A stretch of DNA of 5,164 bases from Bacteroidota bacterium (lineage in GTDB: Bacteria; Bacteroidota; Bacteroidia; 2-12-FULL-35-15). Shown one piece after another: positions 1 to 5,164 of this stretch (position 1 is its first letter; each line of letters opens with the position of its first letter). Made by a program: the position numbers and the translations under genes. The DNA lies in NCBI GenBank assembly GCA_021413595.1, contig JAIOQD010000788.1, positions 1 to 5,164 of the forward strand, read 5' to 3'. The notes under the pieces are model-generated. The model was not told the DNA's origin, did not search any database, and saw only the letters and a list, made by a program, of their open reading frames with translations.

Positions 1-1
1 A

Positions 2-82
2 TCAAATTCTCTCAAAAATGTATTTGCAATTTTAAAAGCTGCTGAAGAAACATTAATGGAAAGACACGAAGCAACTGTTTAA
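2..82 (+). CDS. Possible 3' end of a gene cut by the window edge
   Basis: A frame open from the first bases runs 26 codons to TAA at 80-82. The visible peptide ends in ...AAEETLMERHEATV, a charged, helix-prone tail that looks plausible as the C-terminus of a cytoplasmic protein. I do not recognise the family, and so short an open stretch could occur by chance in AT-rich DNA. If real, the gene lies mostly upstream of the window, and nothing ties it to the secreted proteins downstream. Confidence 0.3.
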   Translation, partial: SNSLKNVFAILKAAEETLMERHEATV

Positions 83-100
83 AATAAAATTTATACCAAA

Positions 101-251
101 ATGAAATATAAAATAGACCAATCAAGCCTCGCATTTTTCAATGATTACGCTTGGGTGCGGTTTTTAAAAGAACTATTTTATATTTCATGAGGTATTAGTT
201 GATCCTATTGAAAGCAATTCGCTTTATATACTAAAAAGTGGAAATAGTTAA
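101..251 (+). pseudogene. Short, possibly frame-broken ORF of unknown function
   Basis: An ATG at 101 opens a 29-codon frame ending at TGA 188-190, with the peptide beginning MKYKIDQSSLAFFNDYAW. From about 168 the frame one base further on is open to TAA 249-251 and reads ...HEVLVDPIESNSLYILKSG, which has a protein-like composition. Reading across a single extra base near 176-188 joins both parts into one peptide of about 49 residues. This suggests either a small decayed gene or the relic of a larger one. I recognise no family. A chance open frame in AT-rich DNA remains quite possible. Confidence 0.2.
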
Positions 252-308
252 ATTAAGATCTTCAAAGTATTCAAATCAAAAAAAGTAAAATTTAATTTCA
301 AAAAAAAC

Positions 309-1433
309 ATGAAAAAAAAATTACTATTACTTCCATTCGTTCTATTTGGAGTAGGACAATGTTTTGGACAAACAAATTTGCCCACCGTATTGGCATGTAA
401 CGAAATATTAACTTTATCAGGATCGCCTTATATTGTAGATTCTACCATTACCATTAAGCCAGGATGTGTCTTGACTGTTAATGCCGGGGTTGAAATTAAA
501 ATGGCTGAAAATACCCACCTCATTGTGCAAGGGAAAGTGGATTTTTTGGGTACTGCTTTACAACCAATACTTATTCATGCTAAAGATACAATTTGGGGTA
601 ATATTCTATTGGATAGTACACATCATCTAAAATCAACATTTAATTATGTTAATATCGAAAATGGCAGGGTAAATGTAAATCCAAACTCGATGAAAGCTGT
701 GATATTCGCGTACTTTTCGTCTTTTGAAGCGAAAAACTGTAATTTTAAAAATAACCTGCGTTGCTTTTATGCCTATAGAAGCTCGAATATTTTAATTAAA
801 AACTGCGTACTCGACTCTACAAATAGAGGTGAAAAAATACTTTGTCAATATTCTGACCAAGTAACTATTGACAACTGTACATTATATAATACTACCGGTG
901 ATGCGGATGTAATTGATTTTGATGGTTCCACTAACGTAATTATTTCCAATAATCTATTATGTGGGGGGGGGGATGATGCGATTGATCTTGGTCATGCTAT
1001 CGATCCTAATCATCCTGACAGCCTTGGTTGCACTAACGTAGTGGTAGTAGGAAATGTTATTTATAATTTTTTTAATAAAGCTGTAAGCAATGGGGAAAAT
1101 GCTGCAAACATAAATATAAACCACAATCTTATGGTTAATTGCGGCTGGGGAATTGGGGCTAAGGCGGGTGCTCATGTTATAGCCGATCACAATACTATAT
1201 ATAATTGTCAAAAAGGAGTAAAAGCATACGACCACTATGATGGTTGGGGCCCCGGACATCTAACAGTTACTAACTCTATTATTGTGGGTTGTGATACCAC
1301 TTGGTTTAGAGATTCTACTGCTACGCTTTCAGTATCCTATTCTTTATCTGATAGTGCTTTAATCTCGGGGATAGGTAATATTCAGGCTGATCCTTTATTT
1401 GTTTCAACTTCCTTAATTACTCTCCTGCTGTAA
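309..1433 (+). CDS. Secreted right-handed parallel beta-helix protein (CTD lost by frameshift)
   Basis: As read, the product has 374 residues. It starts with a Sec signal peptide (MKKK, hydrophobic LLLLPFVLFGVG, likely cut near G20/Q21). C18 is preceded by Q, so this is not a lipobox. Residues about 30-100 form the entry domain usual in these proteins (TITIKPGCVLTVNAGVEIKM, then a GTALQPI motif and WGNI). Residues about 105-345 are short beta-helix rungs rich in N, I and V, for example NVIISNNLL, NININHNLM and HLTVTNSII, with acidic turns DVIDFDG and GGGDDAIDLG (about residues 198-227). The helix ends in the family's typical DPLFV. The last residues, SLITLLL, are a frame-slip artefact: the expected continuation NYSPAVNTGDP...DPDGSRTDIG and the sorting domain lie in the -1 frame up to 1777. 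The restored protein would have about 489 residues. Such helices serve as adhesins or carbohydrate-binding and lyase scaffolds; no catalytic residues can be assigned here. The ATG has no Shine-Dalgarno and follows an A-rich leader. Confidence 0.85.
   Translation: MKKKLLLLPFVLFGVGQCFGQTNLPTVLACNEILTLSGSPYIVDSTITIKPGCVLTVNAGVEIKMAENTHLIVQGKVDFLGTALQPILIHAKDTIWGNILLDSTHHLKSTFNYVNIENGRVNVNPNSMKAVIFAYFSSFEAKNCNFKNNLRCFYAYRSSNILIKNCVLDSTNRGEKILCQYSDQVTIDNCTLYNTTGDADVIDFDGSTNVIISNNLLCGGGDDAIDLGHAIDPNHPDSLGCTNVVVVGNVIYNFFNKAVSNGENAANININHNLMVNCGWGIGAKAGAHVIADHNTIYNCQKGVKAYDHYDGWGPGHLTVTNSIIVGCDTTWFRDSTATLSVSYSLSDSALISGIGNIQADPLFVSTSLITLLL
963..972 (+). repeat. G10 homopolymer tract inside the beta-helix gene
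   Basis: Ten consecutive G follow TGT and precede ATGATGCG. They encode G219-G221 and the first base of D222 in the acidic turn GGGDDAIDLG. The beta-helix reads correctly on both sides with ten G, so the tract is in its 'on' register. Eleven G would put TGA directly after the tract (974-976), and nine G would lead to TAG at 1039-1041. Long G tracts are known slippage sites in phase-variable surface genes of several bacteria. The tract is seen directly; variability is inferred. Confidence 0.9.
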
Positions 1434-1516
1434 ATACTGGAGATCCAGCCTTTGCTTATGACCCTGATGGATCAAGAACAGATATTGGTAGATTTTATTT
1501 AGGTCAGGTTTTAGAG

Positions 1517-1777
1517 GTGAAATCAATCCAAAATTTAGAAAATGAGTTGATTTATCCAAATCCAAGTAATGGAAAATTTAATTTACGATTGACTCCTGAT
1601 TACACAATTCACAGACTTGTTGTTCTGAATATTTTAGGAAAAGTTGTACAGGAAGATGATTTTTTTGGAAATAAATCCGACTATCAGATTGATTTGAGTT
1701 CTCAGGCAGCAGGAATTTATTATATAAAACTATACTCTGGAAATAACATTACAACTCAAAAGGCTGTTGTTTATTAA
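1517..1777 (+). CDS. T9SS type A sorting domain, detached 3' part of the beta-helix gene
   Basis: This frame (open from 1391, after TGA 1388-1390) continues the beta-helix protein. Upstream of 1517 it reads NYSPAVNTGDP...DPDGSRTDIGRFYLG, the usual closing motif of these helices. From about 1535 it encodes a sorting domain of about 78 residues with IYPNPSNGKFNL, LVVLNILGKVV and AAGIYYIKLYSG, ending in KAVVY. In Bacteroidota this domain directs proteins exported by Sec through the type IX secretion system and is then usually removed. The only nominal start is GTG at 1517, which has no ribosome site and sits inside the conserved region, so I regard this as a fragment of the upstream gene and not an independent one. 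Without the signal peptide, which lies in the other frame, it would stay in the cytoplasm and have no use. Confidence 0.8.
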   Translation: MKSIQNLENELIYPNPSNGKFNLRLTPDYTIHRLVVLNILGKVVQEDDFFGNKSDYQIDLSSQAAGIYYIKLYSGNNITTQKAVVY

Positions 1778-1785
1778 AACACCTA

Positions 1786-1817
1786 ACACCAGGGGATTAC
1801 ATTGTATTCCTTGGTGT
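1786..1817 (+). terminator. Hairpin after the beta-helix gene, likely terminator
   Basis: Arms ACACCAGGG (1786-1794) and CCTTGGTGT (1809-1817) pair over 9 bp with one G-U pair and a 14-base loop. The hairpin begins 9 bases after the TAA at 1775-1777. The sequence after it (CAGAATTATTTTA) is T/A-rich but lacks a clean T run, so it is an imperfect Rho-independent terminator. It lies 25 bases before the next ATG, so it could instead act as a leader structure of the propeller gene. Confidence 0.45.
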
Positions 1818-1842
1818 CAGAATTATTTTAAAATTTAATAAA

Positions 1843-4062
1843 ATGAAAATTTCATCTCGGATTTTAGCAATTATTTTGCTCTTCACAACAATGAATTCAA
1901 GTGCTCAAAATTTTCAGTGGGCCAAACGAGCCGGATTGTATGCTTTCGATTTGGGTTACGGTATCGGAACCGACAATGCAGGCAATGTTTACATTGCCGG
2001 TAAGTATGAACAGAAAGCCAACTTTGGTGGAACAACCGTTGGTTGTGCCGGGAACCATGATATTTATATAGCTAAATATAGTCCTGGAGGCTCTTTTTTA
2101 TGGGTTCGCACAGCCGGAGGTTCTATAGGTGATTATGCCCATGCACTGGCTGTGGATGGTGCAGGAAATTCATATCTAACGGGAGAATTTGAAACAACAA
2201 CACGTTTTGGGTCTGGAGCTGTTACACTTAAAAGTAGTGGAAGTAACGATATTTTCGTTGCAAAATATGATACCAATGGAAATTTGATATGGGCAAAAAA
2301 ACTTGCTGGTGGTGGCGGAAGTGACAGAGGGTTGGGGATTTCAGTTTCAAATGGAGGTGTTTATGTAACCGGTAATTTTCAAGGAGGAGCCAATTTTTCA
2401 GGCACTCAGCTCAATAGTTCAGGTGGTCATGATATTTTTATTGCTAAATATACTACAGGGGGAGTTTTTCAATGGGCCAAAAGGGCTGGTGGATCAGGAG
2501 AGGATGAAGGCTTTGCAATCAGCAACGATTCAGGTGGGAATGCTTACGTTACAGGGTATTTTACAGGCACTGCAAATTTCAGTGGTACCTCTGTTTCAAG
2601 TAAAGGCGGATATGACATTTTTTTAGCTAAATACAATCCGAGTGGAACTTTATTATGGGTTAAAAAATTCGGTGGAACTGCAAATGATGCAGGGAATGCA
2701 ATTAAGGTAAATAGTTCAGGAATATTCCTTACTGGAGGGTTCAGAAATACTACTCTTTTTGGTTCTATATCTCTTAAAACACCAAATGGAAATTCTGATA
2801 TTTTTATAGCACGTTTAGATTTTTCAGGAAATGTTATCTGGGCAAAAAAAGCTGGAGGGACTGATAATGATACCGGGAGGGGCATTGCTGTGGATGGCAG
2901 TTCCAATTGCTTTATAACAGGGAATTGTGGGAAAAGTGCCACATTCGGATCCACCACAATTAATGGCGCTGATATCACAGAGATCTATTTTGCTTCTTAT
3001 GATGCATCCGGTAATTATAGATGGGTGTTGAAAGTAGGAGGTGCGGCTGATGTTTCAGATCCTGACCGTTTTATTGAAATGGGGCTTTCTATTGCTACTG
3101 ATCCATCGGGAAATGTGGTGGGTTCAGGTGCCTACCGCTCCAGTTCAACTTTTGGCGGAACAACCTTAAGTCCATTCAGCACGCATACTGATGTTTACGT
3201 AACTAAAATTGGTGCATCTTCCAAAATGCTTGCCGATAGTTTGGGGGCTCAAATTACACCTTTAAAAAATGCAACATTTTGCAGTGGAGCAGATGTGTTG
3301 TTGAAAACACAACAGGACTCTTCGTATGCCTATACTTGGTTCAAAAATGACCTTATTATCAAAGGAGCAACAGGGGCAACTTATAACGCTAACTCAGCCG
3401 GAACTTATAAAGTTATGATAATATCTGAGAACGACACCGTAACAACGGATCCAACTGTGGTCACCGAATCAAAAAGTATTTCCGTTTCCTTAGCACCTTC
3501 CGATCCCATTTTTTGTCAGGATACAAGTACTGTTTTAATAACAAATACAGGTGATAACTATGTATATCAATGGAAAAGAAATGGTATAACAATTCCCGGA
3601 GCAAATCAAAAATATTATAAAACAGATAAATCAGGAGATTATCAGGTTAAAATTATTCAAGGTGCTTGCTTTGATTGGTCGGGTGTTACAAACATATCAT
3701 TGCAAAATTGCATTAAGCCGGATAGTACAATTAACATAACCAAAGAAATTGGTAATAATAATAATACCAGATCCATTGAGATCAAAGATGATTCACTTTT
3801 AATAAAAATATATCCGAATCCCAACAGCGGATTATTCACTCTTGAAATTAATATGGTTCACCAATTACAGCAAACCGATCAGGTAAAAGTTGAAATAATT
3901 AACTCCATTGGGCAAATTGTGTATAATAAGGTTACTTCATTTGAAAATGGATATATAAATGAACACATAGAATTGGAAAATTCAATACCCGTAGGGATTT
4001 ATTTCCTGCAGGTTACCATCGGAGATAAAGTTGAGAAAACCCGAATGATGTTGGCTAGGTAA
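1843..4062 (+). CDS. Secreted SBBP seven-bladed propeller protein with Ig-like domains and T9SS sorting domain
   Basis: This intact gene encodes 739 residues. Residues 1-22 are a Sec signal peptide ending SSAQ. Residues 24-461 are seven blades of the SBBP beta-propeller type, each opening with (F/L)xW(A/V)K(R/K)xGG, then DxxGNxY(V/I)TG, ANF(S/G)GT and closing NDIF(I/V)AKY. Blade 7 is longer and more divergent. Residues about 470-545 and 553-623 are two Ig-like domains of the kind common in Bacteroidota surface proteins (FCSGADVLL...YTWFKND...AGTYKV; FCQDTSTVL...YQWKRNG...SGDYQVKI). A linker rich in N, T and S precedes the sorting domain at about 655-739 (IYPNPNSGLF...VEIINSIGQIV...VGIYFLQVT). 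The product should pass the inner membrane by Sec and the outer membrane by T9SS, and be attached to the surface or released. Adhesion or binding is the likely role; no catalytic motif is visible. The ATG is preceded by an A/T-rich leader without Shine-Dalgarno. The gene downstream is its close paralog. Confidence 0.93.
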   Translation: MKISSRILAIILLFTTMNSSAQNFQWAKRAGLYAFDLGYGIGTDNAGNVYIAGKYEQKANFGGTTVGCAGNHDIYIAKYSPGGSFLWVRTAGGSIGDYAHALAVDGAGNSYLTGEFETTTRFGSGAVTLKSSGSNDIFVAKYDTNGNLIWAKKLAGGGGSDRGLGISVSNGGVYVTGNFQGGANFSGTQLNSSGGHDIFIAKYTTGGVFQWAKRAGGSGEDEGFAISNDSGGNAYVTGYFTGTANFSGTSVSSKGGYDIFLAKYNPSGTLLWVKKFGGTANDAGNAIKVNSSGIFLTGGFRNTTLFGSISLKTPNGNSDIFIARLDFSGNVIWAKKAGGTDNDTGRGIAVDGSSNCFITGNCGKSATFGSTTINGADITEIYFASYDASGNYRWVLKVGGAADVSDPDRFIEMGLSIATDPSGNVVGSGAYRSSSTFGGTTLSPFSTHTDVYVTKIGASSKMLADSLGAQITPLKNATFCSGADVLLKTQQDSSYAYTWFKNDLIIKGATGATYNANSAGTYKVMIISENDTVTTDPTVVTESKSISVSLAPSDPIFCQDTSTVLITNTGDNYVYQWKRNGITIPGANQKYYKTDKSGDYQVKIIQGACFDWSGVTNISLQNCIKPDSTINITKEIGNNNNTRSIEIKDDSLLIKIYPNPNSGLFTLEINMVHQLQQTDQVKVEIINSIGQIVYNKVTSFENGYINEHIELENSIPVGIYFLQVTIGDKVEKTRMMLAR
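1912..3225 (+). repeat. Seven coding repeats forming the propeller blades
   Basis: The blades start at residues 24, 85, 148, 209, 270, 331 and 392. Lengths are 61, 63, 61, 61, 61, 61 and 70 residues, or about 183 bases per unit. The shared core is W(A/V)K near the start and NDIF(I/V)AKY near the end. The DNA copies have diverged by many silent changes, so these are old repeats and not a recent expansion. The blade count of seven is what a closed propeller of this family would need. Blade 7 carries roughly nine extra residues (around SDPDRFIEM) and has lost part of the consensus, which fits a role in closing the ring. Confidence 0.85.
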
Positions 4063-4095
4063 AAAAGGATGAATAGCTTAAAATGTGATTCAGAA

Positions 4096-4159
4096 TCCGT
4101 CCATTTTTCTTGGAAGGACTCAAAAAGTTTTTCTGAAGGACAAAAAAACACCTTCTTTT
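4096..4159 (+). terminator. Two small hairpins after the propeller gene, likely terminator region
   Basis: The first hairpin pairs TCCGTCCA (4096-4103) with TGGAAGGA (4111-4118) with one mismatch and a 7-base loop; AAAAAGTTTTT follows at 4122-4132. The second pairs GAAGG (4135-4139) with CCTTC (4151-4155) across an A-rich loop and is followed by TTTT at 4156-4159. Both lie within 100 bases of the stop at 4060-4062. Together they could end transcription before the next gene. The rest of the gap (4160-4313) is AT-rich and shows no recognisable promoter consensus, RNA gene or ORF. Confidence 0.45.
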
Positions 4160-4313
4160 AGGTTAGAAGTTGTGTAATTCATTAAATATCTGATAAATAC
4201 AAAATACACAGGCTGGTAGTTGTTGAGAATTGCGGCTGTTCATATTATCTAAATAATTTATAAAAAGTTAATAATTCAAAGACGCTATTGGTGGAAATTT
4301 TAAAATTACGGTT

Positions 4314-4985
4314 ATGAGAATTGTGTTTGGAATTTTAGTTGTTATTTTTCTAATTATTGAAAAAAATACAAATGCTCAAAGTTTTCAGTGGGCTAAAAGA
4401 GCTGGATCCTATGCTTTTGATTTAGGCTATGGTATTGGAACAGACAGTTTAGGGAATGTATATATCGCGGGTAAATATGAACAGAATGCAAATTTCGGTG
4501 GAACAATCGTTAGCTGTGCCGGCAATCATGATATTTATATAGCGAAATATAGTCCGCTGGGAATTTTTCAATGGGTACGCACTGCGGGAGGGGTAATAGG
4601 TGATTATGCTCACTCCCTAGCTGTGGATAGAGCGGGGAATTCTTATCTCGCTGGTGAATTTGAAAGAACAGCTAAGTTTGGAACTGTATCACTTACAAGC
4701 CGTGGTGGCAATGATATATTTGTTGCCAAGTATAATACCAACGGAGATTTGCAATGGACAAAAAGTATTGGAGGAGGCGGAGGCAGCGACAGAGGCTTGG
4801 GTATCTCCGAATCAAATGGGGATGTATATGTAACCGGGAATTTTCAAGGAACTGGCTATTTTCCGGGCAATATTCTTGTAACCACTGGGGAAATGACATA
4901 TTCGTTGCCAAATATAATTCAGCTGGTGATTTTCAGTGGATCAAAAAGGCAGGAGGCACCGGAAATGACGAGGGGTATTCAGTAA
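4314..4985 (+). CDS. Second SBBP propeller protein, 5' part, broken by a one-base deletion
   Basis: As read, 223 residues, of which the first 192 are genuine. The signal peptide is residues 1-22 (MRIVFGILVVIFLII...NAQ), placed exactly as in the upstream paralog. Blade 1 (24-84) opens FQWAKRAGSYAFDLGYG and matches the paralog's blade 1 at 53 of 61 residues. Blade 2 is 85-145 and blade 3 starts at 146. At the GGGG of 4887-4890 the frame slips: ACT GGG GAA ATG should be ACT GGG GGA AAT GAC, which would restore TGGNDIFVAKY. The last 31 residues (from E193, METHYSL-like MTYSLPN... to RGIQ) are therefore spurious, and the stop at 4983-4985 is out of frame. If real, the break leaves a secreted fragment of under three blades without a sorting domain. 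The ATG is chosen because it gives the signal peptide and has the same spacing to FQWAKRAG as in the paralog. Confidence 0.85.
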   Translation: MRIVFGILVVIFLIIEKNTNAQSFQWAKRAGSYAFDLGYGIGTDSLGNVYIAGKYEQNANFGGTIVSCAGNHDIYIAKYSPLGIFQWVRTAGGVIGDYAHSLAVDRAGNSYLAGEFERTAKFGTVSLTSRGGNDIFVAKYNTNGDLQWTKSIGGGGGSDRGLGISESNGDVYVTGNFQGTGYFPGNILVTTGEMTYSLPNIIQLVIFSGSKRQEAPEMTRGIQ

Positions 4986-5164
4986 GCTGTGATCAAATAG
5001 GGAATGCCTATGTTACCGGTTATTTTTCCGGCACTGCAAATTTTAGCGGTACCTCTATTGCAAGTAAAGGTGCAAATGATATTTTTATTGCAAAGTATGA
5101 TCCTGCAGGAGCTGTATTATGGGTTAAAAGAGCCGGTGGTACAGCAAGCGATTATGGAATGGGG
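4892..5164 (+). pseudogene. Continuation of the second propeller gene in the shifted frame, cut by the window end
   Basis: These 91 codons carry no stop and run off the window. They give the end of blade 3 (NDIFVAKYNSAGD), all of blade 4 (FQWIKKAGGTGNDEGYSV...GNAYVTGYFSGTANFSGTS...NDIFIAKYDPAGA) and the start of blade 5 (VLWVKRAGGTASDYGMG). Each aligns in register with the same-numbered blade of the upstream paralog. The good conservation after the break, with intact motifs and no further stops, indicates that the frameshift is either recent or a sequencing error. By analogy with the paralog, three more blades, Ig-like domains and a T9SS sorting domain would be expected beyond the window. Confidence 0.8.

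Larger units (their letters stand above)
1..308. other. Stretch without a confident gene
   Basis: Apart from the two weak reading frames noted separately, this region shows no tRNA, rRNA, inverted-repeat pair of an insertion sequence or repeat array. I found no exact match to the Bacteroidota promoter pattern (TTTG near -33, TAnnTTTG near -7) ahead of the gene that starts at 309. Its last 60 bases are A/T-rich, as is common for leaders in this phylum. Any promoter for the beta-helix gene probably lies here but cannot be placed. Confidence 0.5.

Noticed and set aside
123..165. CAAGC...GCTTG pairing followed by TTTTT as a terminator
   Set aside because: The stem is only 5 bp with a loop of about 21 bases, and it does not abut the T run.
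309..368. Lipoprotein signal for the beta-helix protein (C18)
   Set aside because: The residues before the cysteine are VGQ, with Q at -1, which does not fit a lipobox. A normal signal peptidase I site near G20/Q21 is more likely.
957..1259. 100-residue reverse-strand open frame within the beta-helix gene
   Set aside because: It lies antisense to a clearly recognised protein domain, has no recognisable product and is most likely a shadow of the real gene.
963..1433. Idea that a changed G10 length could repair the frame into the sorting domain
   Set aside because: A +1 change meets TGA at 974-976 and another TGA at 1388-1390, and the helix between 973 and 1409 reads properly only with ten G. 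The downstream slip is independent of the tract.
2423..2626. 67-residue forward frame inside the propeller gene
   Set aside because: It overlaps intact blades 3-4 in a different frame, with no signal of its own.
2544..2978. 144-residue reverse-strand open frame under the propeller blades
   Set aside because: It is antisense to conserved repeats; its proline- and valine-rich peptide mirrors the repeat codons. No start context or family is visible.
1912..3225. Repeated structure considered as a CRISPR or DNA-level tandem array
   Set aside because: The periodicity (about 183 bases) is in frame, the copies differ by many silent changes, and they translate into propeller blades.
4887..4893. GGGGAAA as a programmed -1 ribosomal slippery heptamer
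   Set aside because: The heptamer is out of phase: the zero-frame codons are GGG (4887-4889) and GAA (4890-4892), not G GGG AAA. No clear downstream stem was seen, and no slippery heptamer is present at the other frame break either.
4693..4911. 72-residue reverse-strand open frame in the second propeller gene
   Set aside because: It is a shadow of blades 2-3 of the paralog.

Overview
The window looks like a piece of a Bacteroidota chromosome or metagenomic contig. The DNA is AT-rich, leaders before start codons are A/T-rich with no clear Shine-Dalgarno, and the genes encode secreted proteins with 'YPNP' C-terminal sorting domains (CTDs), the hallmark of the type IX secretion system (T9SS). 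No species-level assignment can be made from the sequence alone.

Layout, all genes on the + strand. (1) Positions 1-308 hold no confident gene. There may be the last 26 codons of a gene cut by the window edge (2-82), followed by a short, possibly decayed reading frame (101-251). (2) Positions 309-1777 encode a secreted right-handed parallel beta-helix protein with a T9SS CTD, split by a one-base frame slip at about 1391-1430. The helix therefore ends at a stop at 1431-1433, and the CTD lies in another frame up to 1777. A run of ten G (963-972) inside the helix is a candidate slippage site. (3) A hairpin at 1786-1817 follows. (4) Positions 1843-4062 hold an intact gene for a 739-residue secreted protein with a signal peptide, seven SBBP-type beta-propeller blades, two Ig-like domains and a T9SS CTD. 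(5) Positions 4063-4313 are intergenic, with two hairpins. (6) Positions 4314-5164 hold the start of a second, closely related SBBP propeller gene. It carries a one-base deletion in a short G run (4887-4890) within blade 3 and runs off the window end.

The two propeller genes are tandem paralogs. Blade 1 of one matches blade 1 of the other at 53 of 61 residues, far better than blades match within one protein, so a whole-gene copy was made after the blades had diverged. All three products are predicted to be exported by Sec and then, if the CTD is present, carried by T9SS to the cell surface or medium. The likely role is adhesion or surface interaction; no catalytic function is visible.

I do not see a novel multi-gene system. 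The points most worth checking are the G10 tract, the two same-direction single-base frame breaks (real decay or sequencing error), and the tandem propeller pair.
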